DNA of 64,000 bases from Bacilli bacterium (GTDB taxonomy: Bacteria; Bacillota_I; Bacilli_A; RFN20; CAG-826), in NCBI GenBank assembly GCA_024408335.1, contig JAKSVB010000009.1, positions 1 to 64,000 of the forward strand, read 5' to 3'. Positions 8,083 through 17,177 of this stretch are shown here, piece by piece. Numbering within the stretch: the stretch's first letter is position 1; the number at the start of each line of letters is the position of its first letter. Made by a program: the position numbers and the translations under genes. The notes beneath the pieces were generated by a model. The model was not told the DNA's origin, made no database searches, and saw only the letters and a program-made list of their open reading frames with translations.

Positions 8083-9744
8083 ATGAAAAACAAGAAATCT
8101 TTTTTACTTTTAGCTCTACCTGTTTTAGCCTTGTCTGCCTGTGGACCAAAACAAAATCGTCCAATTTACGACGAGGAGGATGAAGATAAGCCTCTTGAAA
8201 TCGGAGATACAGTAAGGGAATGGTCGTCAAATAGCGACTTTGATAAATTGCCTCTTGGAGTTGCGAATAACAAAGGAAGAGGAACGATCGTCACCGATAC
8301 CGGAAACGATGACTCCTGCTCTTTGTCTTTCACTCTTTCAGGAAATGGATATATCGGAAGCGACGCTGTAAGTGAAGCGTATTTCACCGAGGATGACGCT
8401 AAAAACGGAGACATCATCTCTCTTTGGTACCTTCTTCCTCAAGAACATAACATCAAAACCCTCAAACTCGAAGCGACCACTTCAAATAACGCTACGGTGG
8501 ATGGCGATTCGAAAACCATCGAAGCAGGGGATGAAGACATTTGGACAAGAATGGTCCTTAGCTATGACACCCTTGATACATTAGGCTCAATTAGACTTAA
8601 CTACACCCTCGAAGATCCTTCTAAAGAAGGAAAGATCATCCTCGACGACATCAACATCACCTTTGGCGAAGAAACCGTCAAAACAGATTACGAATATAAC
8701 GACGAAAGCCTTTACCAAAAATACGAAGGATATTTCAAAGTCGGCGGATGTCTTTCTAACGGCATGCTTAAGAACACCGAAATCAGAAAACTAACAAAAC
8801 ACAACTTCAATTCAATTACCGCTGAAAACGAAGGCAAGCCTGAGCAAATCCTTGATCAAGCTGCCTGTCAAGAAGCCGCAAGAAGCGATAACTCGGCAGT
8901 CGTCATCAAAACATCGCCTTTTGAAAAGCTCTATAACTGGGCAGAAGCAAGCCATATAGGAGTAAGACACCACACCTTCGCTTGGTATTCGCAAACCCCA
9001 GCTTGGTTCTTCACGACCGACTATACCCAAAACGGACCTCAAGCCAGTAGAGAGCTCATGCTTTCAAGACTTGAAAACTTCATCGGCGTGACAATGGATA
9101 CCATCAATGAAAGATGGCCAGGACTTGTCTACGCTATCGACGTCGCAAATGAAGCGGTTGAAAATGGACACGTCAGAAACACCAATAACAAATGGACTGA
9201 CACCGTTGGCGAAGACTTTGTCTACCACGCTTTCAAATATGCTTATGAGCACAAAGCCGAAGACCAAGAACTCTATTACAACGACTTCTCATTCGACTAT
9301 CAGCCAAGCAACTGTCGCTTCGCTCTTAATAACGTCTTAAAAGATGCTATCACCGAAGGCCTTATCGACGGCGTTGGTATCCAAGGCCACCTTGATTCAA
9401 ACGCCAACATGGATAACGTTATCCAAGACGCTAAGATGATCAAAGAAAAAGGTCTTAAGTGTCAAATCACCGAGCTTGATATCACGATTAATGGCAATAG
9501 TGAAAGCGAACTCAACCAACAAAAGAAGGCGTACAAAGACCTCATCAAGCGTGTTCTTGAGAACAATGACTCAGGACAAACCGACATTAACGCTGTCATC
9601 GTTTGGGGGACAACCGATAACACTTCCTGGAAGAGAAACCAAAACCCACTCCTCTTCACAAACGATTATGGCAAGAAACCTTGCTATTATGGCTTCCTCG
9701 AAGCTCTTGATGAAGCTAACATCACTCGCGAAGAAGAAGAGTAA
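8083..9744 (+). CDS. Lipoprotein endo-1,4-beta-xylanase, glycoside hydrolase family 10
   Basis: A 553-aa surface lipoprotein (lipobox LSAC in MKNKKSFLLLALPVLALSAC). Residues about 45-195 form a carbohydrate-binding-like beta-sandwich (WSSNSDFDKLPLGV...GKIILDDINITFG). Residues about 210-545 form the GH10 TIM barrel. Family motifs are GCLSNGML...FNSITAENEGKPE, VRHHTFAWYSQTPAWFF, the acid/base Glu in DVANEA (E357) and the nucleophile Glu in CQITELDI (E464). It cleaves xylan at the cell surface. The Shine-Dalgarno AGAGGGA precedes the ATG. It lies 78 bp after the serpin gene, beyond a terminator, so control by the sigma factor is possible but would need a separate promoter. Confidence 0.93.
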   Translation: MKNKKSFLLLALPVLALSACGPKQNRPIYDEEDEDKPLEIGDTVREWSSNSDFDKLPLGVANNKGRGTIVTDTGNDDSCSLSFTLSGNGYIGSDAVSEAYFTEDDAKNGDIISLWYLLPQEHNIKTLKLEATTSNNATVDGDSKTIEAGDEDIWTRMVLSYDTLDTLGSIRLNYTLEDPSKEGKIILDDINITFGEETVKTDYEYNDESLYQKYEGYFKVGGCLSNGMLKNTEIRKLTKHNFNSITAENEGKPEQILDQAACQEAARSDNSAVVIKTSPFEKLYNWAEASHIGVRHHTFAWYSQTPAWFFTTDYTQNGPQASRELMLSRLENFIGVTMDTINERWPGLVYAIDVANEAVENGHVRNTNNKWTDTVGEDFVYHAFKYAYEHKAEDQELYYNDFSFDYQPSNCRFALNNVLKDAITEGLIDGVGIQGHLDSNANMDNVIQDAKMIKEKGLKCQITELDITINGNSESELNQQKKAYKDLIKRVLENNDSGQTDINAVIVWGTTDNTSWKRNQNPLLFTNDYGKKPCYYGFLEALDEANITREEEE

Positions 9745-9759
9745 TCAATAACTCAATCA

Positions 9760-9785
9760 AAGCGTCTCTAGTAGACGCTTTTTTG
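9760..9785 (+). terminator. Terminator after the xylanase
   Basis: AAGCGTCT (9760-9767) / AGACGCTT (9773-9780) followed by TTTTTT. Confidence 0.85.
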
Positions 9786-9805
9786 TTAGCCGCATCACTA
9801 AAAGA

Positions 9806-9825
9806 AAAAGGGCCTAGGCCCTTTT
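9806..9825 (-). terminator. Terminator of the minus-strand glycosyltransferase
   Basis: A 20-bp palindrome AAAAGGGCCTAGGCCCTTTT with T-runs on both sides. It lies directly after the stop codon of the minus-strand gene and probably works in both directions. Confidence 0.75.
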
Positions 9826-9827
9826 AA

Positions 9828-11525
9828 TTATTTTTTGACGCTGACACGAAGCAGGATCTTGTCCGCTAAGGTTCCAACGACTATTGCGATTGGAAGATAT
9901 AGAAGCATCGCGTATCTGGCGTTCATCGTGCATCCTACAGGATAACGGAGACAGAATGCCATATATGAAATCGCGGAAGACACGAAAGTCACGGCAATTA
10001 GATAAAAGACAAACGAATTGCTTTGGTCTTCTTTTTTGATGATGGAGATGATGCGCTTAACGATGTAATAGATGCTTCCGATAACGAAGAAGACTCCAAC
10101 GAATATCGCAAAGAGATAAACGACGCCCATGAAGACGAAGAGTAGTGGGAATTTGCTTATAATATCTCCGAAAGCGTATCCTGCTGAAAGATAGGCTTCT
10201 GACCATAAACCTGTTTTAAGGAAGGCTGTCCAGCAGTTGAAGTCGATATAGCCATATGGATTAAGGATGCCATTAACTTTAGCGTATCTCACATTGAACA
10301 TATCCCAGAAAAGATCAGGTGAAGGGAAGACGATAAGCCTAGAGAAGGCTGAATATGTCTTTGGGGAGATATACATGAAATAGTCGGTGCCATATTGTTC
10401 GATAAGGTCCCAAACATAGCCAATAGGCATGTTGTATTTCATCTTCATGAGGATTGCGCCACCAAGTCCAAGAGGGAAAACGATGACGGCGAAGACACAC
10501 ATTTGCATGACGAATTTGATGAATTCCTTTTTCTTTGGAGCAACCCATTTCTTGTTTTCTCTGAACTGTTTTAGGAGTTCGAAAGCAAAGACGGTTGCGA
10601 CAGGGAAAGCAACCATGGCTGCGCTTAATTTGGTTTCCATGCCAAAGCCAATGCAAACGGCAGCAGAAACGAGCGAATAATATGAATGTGTCTTGCGATA
10701 TCTTAAAGCGGCATATAAAGCAGCAAACATGAAAAGCGTCGCAAGTGCGTCGTTATTTTTATAGGCAGATAAGAACCAGAAGACAGGGGTGAACATGATA
10801 AGGAAAGCGGAGATTATGGACGCTCTCTTGCTTAAATTAAGTTCGACGATTGTCTTATAGATGAAGAAGAGGATGAGGATGGCTTCCAAAGTAAGGAAGA
10901 TTCTTGCGGACTCAAAAGCCACGTATGCTTGAAGGGTGAATGAAGCGAAGTGAGTGTTACTAGCGATATTTGGAACGATATCGTTAGAGCCAGGAAAAGC
11001 AGGAACAAGGAAACTATTGAACTTCATGAACATCGCCATGAGGAAGTGATAGAACTTCGGTTGATAATACTGGTTGCTCATATTGACAGGGGGAATCTTT
11101 CCTGTTGCGTAGATGTCATAAATGATTGCCCAGTGGCCACCTTCGCCGAAAACGTGATAGTCGTGGGTGAATGAATCATCGTTATAGACGCGACCCATAT
11201 TGAATGGGAAGACGAAACCGACAGAAAGAAGGAAAACGAGGAAAACGCCTTTTCTCAAAGTCATCTTTCTCGTGATCAAAAGCATCACAAAATAGAAAAG
11301 GACGAGGATCTCATAGATTATGATGAATGCGTTAAACAAAGCTTTTGAAGCTTCTCCATTGAAAGGGATCTTCTCATACATTTTTGGCTGAAAGCAAAAA
11401 AGAAAGAAAACGCCATAAAGCATCAAAATGGCAAAAGGCCAAAGGACAAATGGTGCCCACTTTTTCTTCATGAAGCGTTCTATCGCTTCATCTAAACTAC
11501 AAAATCCTGATAAAAATTTCTTCAT
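9828..11525 (-). CDS. GT-C fold glycosyltransferase, PMT/ArnT-like (GT39/GT83 type)
   Basis: A 565-aa protein with about 12 membrane helices. The first outside loop, after helix 2-3, carries acidic residues (RVYNDDSFTHDYHVFGEGGHW) as in enzymes that take sugars from polyprenyl-phosphate carriers. Later loops include KIPPVNMSNQYYQPKFYHFL, and a C-terminal RYPVGCTMNARYAMLLYLP resembles the conserved RY motif. It would transfer a lipid-linked sugar to a protein or surface polymer outside the membrane. The ATG at 11525 is chosen over a TTG six bases upstream. It is divergent from the GtrA-like gene, which could supply or flip a lipid-linked sugar. The acceptor is unknown. Confidence 0.75.
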   Translation of the reverse strand: MKKFLSGFCSLDEAIERFMKKKWAPFVLWPFAILMLYGVFFLFCFQPKMYEKIPFNGEASKALFNAFIIIYEILVLFYFVMLLITRKMTLRKGVFLVFLLSVGFVFPFNMGRVYNDDSFTHDYHVFGEGGHWAIIYDIYATGKIPPVNMSNQYYQPKFYHFLMAMFMKFNSFLVPAFPGSNDIVPNIASNTHFASFTLQAYVAFESARIFLTLEAILILFFIYKTIVELNLSKRASIISAFLIMFTPVFWFLSAYKNNDALATLFMFAALYAALRYRKTHSYYSLVSAAVCIGFGMETKLSAAMVAFPVATVFAFELLKQFRENKKWVAPKKKEFIKFVMQMCVFAVIVFPLGLGGAILMKMKYNMPIGYVWDLIEQYGTDYFMYISPKTYSAFSRLIVFPSPDLFWDMFNVRYAKVNGILNPYGYIDFNCWTAFLKTGLWSEAYLSAGYAFGDIISKFPLLFVFMGVVYLFAIFVGVFFVIGSIYYIVKRIISIIKKEDQSNSFVFYLIAVTFVSSAISYMAFCLRYPVGCTMNARYAMLLYLPIAIVVGTLADKILLRVSVKK

Positions 11526-11662
11526 AATCAAATTCTCAAATGAGTTATAAAACTCATCTTGTCATCTATTCTAATAAAAAAAGTGGCGTCTAGGAATATA
11601 AATATATTCACTAGAATCCTGGTCTTTGTTGTAAAATATCACGTAAGAAAGAAATAAAACTT

Positions 11663-12598
11663 ATGAAAAACGAGACAACTAGTAATTTAGAAAAAGAAGA
11701 AACTAATGAAAATTTAGTTCCAAAAAGCACTAGATCTTTCAAGATGGAAGTCATATTAAGTGCTGCTATTTTCGCTCTTGGAGCCATTCTAGCGGCAACT
11801 ATAGGCCTTTTGATGCCTGCTAATTTAGGTGACCCTATCACCATCTCATATTCGGCTGGCAAAACCATCATCTTCGAAAAGGCCATGCTTTTCACATCGA
11901 TCATCAATGGCTTCTTTATTAGTCTCCTCGCTTTGTTTGCCTTTGCTTTCATTAAACCTAGCGGCATCAAGCCTGTCTTAGGGAATAAGAACCGCAACTT
12001 ATTGCTTCTTTCAATCCTTGCCGTATTAGGCGTTCTTGCTTATGTCGTCTTAGGAATCATCGCTTCGCCATTTGGCCTTCCTTTGCCTCTAGTTCAAGGC
12101 ATCATCGCTTTGGTTGTCATAACATATGATCTTCTCGTCTATAAGCTTTACTTAGAAAACAGAACCTACTCAAACGCAATATTCTGGGAGGTTTTCCGTT
12201 TTGCGATCGTCGGACTTGTTGCTGCGATCTTCGATTTCTTGGCGGCTTATCTTGTTCAATTCTTCGCTCTTGGCGGTTCAACGGAATGGTATGTCACTAT
12301 CATTTCAACAACATGCGGCTTCATTATCGGAGTCATCATGAATTACCTCATGTCGACGTACATGGTATATAAGGCCAGCAAATCCAACCTTTCGAAAACC
12401 CCAAAAGGAATCGTTTTCTTTGTCTTCCTCTCTGCTATCGGACTTGGAATCGGCATCGGACTTCAATATTTCTTCTATGATTTCCTCTTCGTCGTCAAGG
12501 GTGTTGGGCTCTTCTCATTCCCTGTTGTCTTTGTAATAAGAACCCTCATCGTCATGGTCTACAATTACTTATCAAGAAAATTCTTCATCTACAAATAA
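11663..12598 (+). CDS. GtrA-like multi-helix membrane protein
   Basis: A 311-aa protein. An N-terminal charged tail (1-30) is followed by three or four helices (about 32-160). The C-terminal half (about 175-311) matches the GtrA family: FRFAIVGLVAAIFDFLAAYLV, then FIIGVIMNYLMSTYMVY, and a final arginine/aromatic helix VYNYLSRKFFIY. GtrA proteins help move polyprenyl-linked sugars across the membrane. The N-terminal helices are an addition not found in the simple four-helix family members. It is divergent from the GT-C glycosyltransferase, which fits a shared surface-glycosylation role (inference). Confidence 0.75.
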   Translation: MKNETTSNLEKEETNENLVPKSTRSFKMEVILSAAIFALGAILAATIGLLMPANLGDPITISYSAGKTIIFEKAMLFTSIINGFFISLLALFAFAFIKPSGIKPVLGNKNRNLLLLSILAVLGVLAYVVLGIIASPFGLPLPLVQGIIALVVITYDLLVYKLYLENRTYSNAIFWEVFRFAIVGLVAAIFDFLAAYLVQFFALGGSTEWYVTIISTTCGFIIGVIMNYLMSTYMVYKASKSNLSKTPKGIVFFVFLSAIGLGIGIGLQYFFYDFLFVVKGVGLFSFPVVFVIRTLIVMVYNYLSRKFFIYK

Positions 12599-12613
12599 GA
12601 CCACATAAATGAA

Positions 12614-12640
12614 AAGAGACGCAAGCTGCGTCTCTCTTTT
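12614..12640. terminator. Bidirectional terminator between GtrA-like gene and carB
   Basis: AGAGACGCA (12615-12623) / TGCGTCTCT (12627-12635), with A-rich and T-rich flanks, serves the converging transcripts. Confidence 0.8.
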
Positions 12641-12655
12641 CGTTTGAATCGTTTG

Positions 12656-15600
12656 TTATTCTTCGTTGATTGTCGCGATACGCATCGTTGTCTCTTCTAA
12701 GACATCGAGCATAATCTTAACTGTATCTAAGCAAGTGAAGACTGCAACATTGTTATCGATTGCGGCTCTACGGATGATCTTGCCATCTTGGCTGAAGTGT
12801 CCTTCGCTTGATGTGTTGATGACATAGGTAACGTAACCCGCTTTGATGGAATCGAGAATCTCTTCTGAACCTTCGGAAAGTTTCTTTCTGATTCTTGTTT
12901 TGATGCCATTTTCTTTTAAGAACTTTGCGGTTCCTGAGGTTGCTTCGATGTTAAAGCCAAGATCATAGAATCTCTTGATAAGAGGAAGTGCGGCTTTCTT
13001 ATCTTGATTTGAGATTGTCGCTAAGATGGTGCCATAGTTAGCGACTCTTGTTCCTGAAGCCTTAAGTGACTTATAAAGAGCACGGGTGAATGATGTGTCA
13101 TAACCGATAGCTTCGCCGGTTGACTTCATCTCCGGTGAGAGAACTGCGTCTAAGCCAGTGAGTTTAGTGAATGAGAAGGTTGGTGTTTTGACATACCATC
13201 TCTTTCTCTTTGGAGCCACTCCAACATAGCCAAGATCTTTAAGCTTTGCGCCAAGCATGACTTTTGTTGCGATGTTAGCAACTGGGATATCAGTTGATTT
13301 TGCTAAGAATGGAACGGTTCTTGATGAACGTGGGTTGACCTCAATAATCGAAACGTTATTGTCATTATCAACGATGAATTGGATGTTATATAAGCCAATC
13401 ATGTTGAGCTTCTTACCAATCTTGTTGGTGTATTCGACGATTGTAGCCTTAGCTTCATCGTTAAGTGAATATGGAGGATAGACCGACATTGAGTCGCCTG
13501 AGTGAACGCCGGTGCGTTCGATGTGCTCCATGATGCCTGGGATGAAGACGTCTTCGCCATCACAGATAGCATCGACTTCGCATTCTTGGCCATAGACATA
13601 TTTGTCGACGAGGATTGGGTGCTCGTTATCAAAGGCAACAGCCTCAGCGACCTTTTCTCTAAGGACCTTTTCATCATAGATGATGTGCATCATTCTGCCA
13701 CCGAGGACGAATGAAGGTCTAACGAGAACTGGGTAGCCGATTTCGTTAGCGGCTTTGACAGCTTCTTCGACTGAGAAAACGCCGAATCCTTTTGGCATTG
13801 GGATGTTAATCTCGTTCATTGCTTCTTCGAAGAGTTCTCTATCTTCGGCTGTGTCGATTGATTTTGCTGATGAACCGAAGATTCTGATACCTGCCTTATC
13901 GATTTTTGAAGCGAGGTTGATAGCGGTTTGGCCACCTAAAGCGACGACTGCGCCTTCTGGTTCTTCGAAATGGATGATGTTCATGACATCTTCGTATGTA
14001 AGAGGTTCGAAGTAAAGTTTGTCGGAGACGGTGTAGTCGGTTGAAACGGTTTCTGGGTTGCAGTTAATGATGATTGCCTCATATCCTGCTTCTTGAATAC
14101 CCCAGATAGCGTGGACTGTTGTGTAATCGAATTCGACGCCTTGACCGATTCTGATTGGACCAGAGCCAAGAACGACGATCTTCTTGCGGTCTGATTTGAT
14201 TGATTCGTTTTCGTGCTCATAAGTTGAGTAGAAATATGGGACATACGCTTCAAACTCAGAAGCGCAGGTATCGATCATCTTATAGACTGGGAAGATGTTC
14301 CATTCTTTTCTTAAATCGAACATCTCATATGGGTTCTTGTTCCAGATTCTTCCTAAGTATGAATCTGAGAAGCCCCATTTTTTAGCGTATCTAAGAGTTT
14401 CTTCGTCAAGTTTTGAATTCTTTAATTCGTCTTCGATTTCGACGATGTGGAGGATCTTATCCAAGAAGAATCTGTCGATCATTGTGGTCTTGTAGATTCT
14501 TTCTTCTGAGACGCCTCTTCTAAAGCATTCGGCGATTGCGTAGATTCTTTCGTCGGTGTTTTCCTTAACGAAATCTAAGAGCTCATCGACTGATAAGGCC
14601 TTGAGTTTCTCAAGTTCGATGTGGTCGACTTTGTTTTCAAGGGATCTGATGGCTTTGAGAAGCGATTCTTCGAAAGTTCTTCCGATGCTCATGACTTCGC
14701 CTGTAGCCTTCATTTGGGTTGAGAGGTTTCTATTGGCGTCTTGGAATTTGTCGAATGGGAAGCGTGGGAACTTGGTGACAACATAGTCAAGAGTTGGTTC
14801 GAATGAGGCGATTGTCGATGAGATTTCAATTTCATCAAGGGTTAAGCCTGCAGCGATCTTAGCGGAGACTCTTGCGATTGGGAAACCGCTTGCTTTAGAA
14901 GCAAGGGCTGATGAACGTGAAACACGTGGGTTAACTTCGATGACGTAATAGTTGAATGAATATGGGTCGAGAGCGAACTGGACGTTGCAACCGCCTTCGA
15001 TTCCTAAAGCGCGGATGATCTTTAGTGCGCTATTACGGAGCATTTGATATTCTTTGTTGGTTAATGTTTGGACAGGAGCGACGACGATTGAGTCACCGGT
15101 ATGAACGCCGACTGGATCGAGGTTTTCCATTGAACAAACGATGATTGCGGTATCGTTTTTGTCACGCATGACCTCAAGTTCGATTTCCTTGAAGCCTTTG
15201 ATTGATTTTTCGACTAAGACTTGAGTGACTGGGGAAAGCTTTAAAGCGTTCTTAACAAGAGGTCTAAGTTCTTCTTCGTTATCGGCAAAACCGCCGCCTG
15301 TTCCACCAAGAGTGAAGGCTGGACGAATGATGATTGGGTAACCGATCTTGTTAGCGGCTTCGACTGCTTCGTCGATTGTTGTGGCGATGATTGATTCGCA
15401 GATAGGCTCGCCGATTTTAAGACAAAGGTCTCTAAATTGCTCACGGTCTTCCGCTCTTTCGATGGCATCAGCTGTGGTGCCTAAGAGCTCAACGTGACAT
15501 TCTTCCAAAACGTCTTTGCGTGAAAGCTTCATGCCAAGGTTAAGGCCGGTTTGTCCACCGATTGAGCAAAGGAGTCCATCTGGACGTTCGTATCTGATGA

Positions 15601-15829
15601 TCTTTGCGACGTTTTCGAGATCGAGAGGTTCCATGTAGACCTTATCTGCGATCTTGGTATCGGTCATAATTGTTGCAGGGTTGGAGTTAACAAGAATGAC
15701 TTGATATCCTTCTTCTTTGAGAGCGAGGCATGCTTGGGTGCCTGCATAGTCAAATTCAGCGGCTTGTCCAATGACGATTGGGCCAGAGCCGATGACCATG
15801 ATTTTCTTAATATCCTTACGTTTTGGCAT
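12656..15829 (-). CDS. carB: Carbamoyl-phosphate synthase large subunit
   Basis: A 1057-aa protein of standard length. It has two homologous ATP-grasp halves: residues about 1-550 ([21 protein letters not shown]...[16 protein letters not shown]) and about 551-930 ([18 protein letters not shown]...[14 protein letters not shown]), and a C-terminal MGS-like allosteric domain (from about 930). It makes carbamoyl phosphate from bicarbonate, ammonia and two ATP for pyrimidine and arginine synthesis. The small subunit gene upstream overlaps its start by one base (TAATG), giving translational coupling. The genes stand outside a pyr cluster in this window and are controlled by a leader at 16950-17043. 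Confidence 0.97.
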   Translation of the reverse strand: MPKRKDIKKIMVIGSGPIVIGQAAEFDYAGTQACLALKEEGYQVILVNSNPATIMTDTKIADKVYMEPLDLENVAKIIRYERPDGLLCSIGGQTGLNLGMKLSRKDVLEECHVELLGTTADAIERAEDREQFRDLCLKIGEPICESIIATTIDEAVEAANKIGYPIIIRPAFTLGGTGGGFADNEEELRPLVKNALKLSPVTQVLVEKSIKGFKEIELEVMRDKNDTAIIVCSMENLDPVGVHTGDSIVVAPVQTLTNKEYQMLRNSALKIIRALGIEGGCNVQFALDPYSFNYYVIEVNPRVSRSSALASKASGFPIARVSAKIAAGLTLDEIEISSTIASFEPTLDYVVTKFPRFPFDKFQDANRNLSTQMKATGEVMSIGRTFEESLLKAIRSLENKVDHIELEKLKALSVDELLDFVKENTDERIYAIAECFRRGVSEERIYKTTMIDRFFLDKILHIVEIEDELKNSKLDEETLRYAKKWGFSDSYLGRIWNKNPYEMFDLRKEWNIFPVYKMIDTCASEFEAYVPYFYSTYEHENESIKSDRKKIVVLGSGPIRIGQGVEFDYTTVHAIWGIQEAGYEAIIINCNPETVSTDYTVSDKLYFEPLTYEDVMNIIHFEEPEGAVVALGGQTAINLASKIDKAGIRIFGSSAKSIDTAEDRELFEEAMNEINIPMPKGFGVFSVEEAVKAANEIGYPVLVRPSFVLGGRMMHIIYDEKVLREKVAEAVAFDNEHPILVDKYVYGQECEVDAICDGEDVFIPGIMEHIERTGVHSGDSMSVYPPYSLNDEAKATIVEYTNKIGKKLNMIGLYNIQFIVDNDNNVSIIEVNPRSSRTVPFLAKSTDIPVANIATKVMLGAKLKDLGYVGVAPKRKRWYVKTPTFSFTKLTGLDAVLSPEMKSTGEAIGYDTSFTRALYKSLKASGTRVANYGTILATISNQDKKAALPLIKRFYDLGFNIEATSGTAKFLKENGIKTRIRKKLSEGSEEILDSIKAGYVTYVINTSSEGHFSQDGKIIRRAAIDNNVAVFTCLDTVKIMLDVLEETTMRIATINEE

Positions 15830-16926
15830 TAGTCGTTACCTCCATATTTCTTCATTAATTCGATAAACTGTGTGAAAAGGTATTCGCTGTCCTCAGGACC
15901 TGCGGCTGATTCAGGGTGATATTGGCTTGATAAGATGTGGTTCTTAACATCTCTCATGCCTTCTGGTTCACCATCGATGACGTTGACGTGAGTAAGCTCA
16001 AGTCCTGTGCCTTCGAGCGTCTTGGCGTCGATTGCGAATGAGTGGTTTTGTGAAGTGATTTCAACCTTGCCATTAAGAAGGTTCTTAACAGGGTGGTTAG
16101 CTCCACGATGTCCGAATTTCATCTTGTATGTTTTAGCGCCATAAGCAAGGCCGATGATTTGGTGGCCAAGGCAGATGCCGAAGATTGGTAATTTGCCTTT
16201 GCAGTTTCTTACGAGCTCAATAACGCTCTTAGCGTCTTCTGGATCGCCAGGGCCGTTTGAGATGAAAAGTCCATTTGGATGGTGCTTCATGACGTCTTCA
16301 TAAGTTGAAGTGTGAGGAACGACGATGACGTTGCAGCCGAATTTCATGAACTTTCTTACGATGTTCATCTTCATGCCGCAGTCAACAGCGACGACTGTAT
16401 ATAAAGGGTTTGCGGTTCTTGAATACCAAACTTTCTTTGAAGAAACCTTTTCGACTTGGTTATGTTCAAAGCCTCTTTCTTTCATTTCTTTGATTGCTTC
16501 ATCAACGTCTTTGTCGATATCCGCGATCATTGCGAGCATTGAACCTTCGTTACGGATGATTCTTGTGATTTCTCTTGTATCGACTCCAGAGATGCCGCTT
16601 GCTCCAGCCTCATCCATGACGTCTCCTAATGATGATGTCGCTCTGAAGTTCGATGGGGAGTCATTGTATTCCCTTACGATGAATCCTGCGTTTTTGATTT
16701 GTTTTGACTCATAGTCTTCGTCGGTGACGCCATAGTTACCGATCAAAGGGTAAGTCATGCAAACAAATTGACCGCAATAAGATGGGTCAGACAAGATTTC
16801 TTGATAACCAACCATTGATGTGTTGAAGACAAGTTCTGCGATCTGTTCTTTGTCGCTTCCGAAGCCGATACCCTCAAAAACTCTACCGTTTGAGAGAATG
16901 AGCTTTTTGTTGTTTACTTCTTTCAT
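15829..16926 (-). CDS. carA: Carbamoyl-phosphate synthase small (glutaminase) subunit
   Basis: A 365-aa protein. The N-terminal small-subunit domain ([15 protein letters not shown]...[16 protein letters not shown]) is followed by a class I glutamine amidotransferase with the active Cys in FGICLGHQ (C252) and the His-Glu pair in SQYHPES. It feeds ammonia to CarB. The start at 16926 is set by the Shine-Dalgarno GGAGGTCCC; the in-frame codon 33 bases further upstream has no such support and falls in the attenuator. The gene is preceded by a leader peptide and an intrinsic terminator. Confidence 0.97.
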   Translation of the reverse strand: MKEVNNKKLILSNGRVFEGIGFGSDKEQIAELVFNTSMVGYQEILSDPSYCGQFVCMTYPLIGNYGVTDEDYESKQIKNAGFIVREYNDSPSNFRATSSLGDVMDEAGASGISGVDTREITRIIRNEGSMLAMIADIDKDVDEAIKEMKERGFEHNQVEKVSSKKVWYSRTANPLYTVVAVDCGMKMNIVRKFMKFGCNVIVVPHTSTYEDVMKHHPNGLFISNGPGDPEDAKSVIELVRNCKGKLPIFGICLGHQIIGLAYGAKTYKMKFGHRGANHPVKNLLNGKVEITSQNHSFAIDAKTLEGTGLELTHVNVIDGEPEGMRDVKNHILSSQYHPESAAGPEDSEYLFTQFIELMKKYGGND

Positions 16927-16941
16927 AAGGGACCTCCATTC

Positions 16942-16976
16942 AAAAAAAAGACTCTCCAATTAACACTGAAGAGTCG
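16942..16976 (-). terminator. carAB leader attenuator terminator
   Basis: On the minus strand GACTCTTC (16975-16968) pairs with GGAGAGTC (16957-16950) around a 10-nt loop and is followed by eight T. The stop codon of the leader peptide lies in the loop. The 5' arm can pair instead with AAGAGT inside the leader ORF (codons 15-17), giving a possible antiterminator. Confidence 0.75.
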
Positions 16977-17043
16977 AAATACAAACACGAGCACTCTTTC
17001 TTGAATGCTTTGGGTTTGCTCGATTGATAACAGTGTTTTTCAT
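16960..17043 (-). CDS. carAB leader peptide (27 aa), attenuation control
   Basis: An ORF too short for ordinary gene finders: ATG at 17043, stop TAA at 16962-16960, 27 residues. It has a good Shine-Dalgarno (GAGG, 7 nt before ATG). The peptide begins MKNTVINRANPKHSRKSARV and has three Arg codons (8, 15, 19) of three different types (CGA, AGA, CGT) plus four Lys. Its stop codon sits inside the loop of an intrinsic terminator 25 bp before carA. Ribosome position would decide between terminator and antiterminator. Because carbamoyl phosphate feeds arginine synthesis, sensing of charged tRNA-Arg is the likely signal (inference). Confidence 0.7.
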   Translation of the reverse strand: MKNTVINRANPKHSRKSARVCISTLQC

Positions 17044-17104
17044 AGAAAAGCCTCAAATTTTCTTACATATTTTAAACATTTCGCACACACACGCAAGAAG
17101 ATTT

Positions 17105-17133
17105 TTATCAAAGGGGAATGTAAGCGTTTGCAA
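17105..17133 (-). promoter_or_regulatory. carAB promoter with overlapping cre-like operator
   Basis: On the minus strand: -35 TTGCAA (17133-17128), 17-bp spacer, -10 TGATAA (17110-17105). The plus strand at 17119-17132 reads TGTAAGCGTTTGCA, a full match to the cre consensus TGWAAGCGTTWNCA bound by CcpA and other LacI-family regulators. Its place over the -35 and spacer would give repression. Confidence 0.6.
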
Positions 17134-17141
17134 GCGATAAG

Positions 17142-17172
17142 AGAAAACGCAGCCAACTAAGCGTGGCTGCGT
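17142..17172 (-). terminator. Terminator of the mutase-like gene
   Basis: ACGCAGCCA (17172-17164 on the minus strand) pairs with TGGCTGCGT (17155-17147) and is followed by TTTCTCTT. It separates the upstream gene from the car promoter. Confidence 0.8.
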
Positions 17173-17177
17173 ATCTT

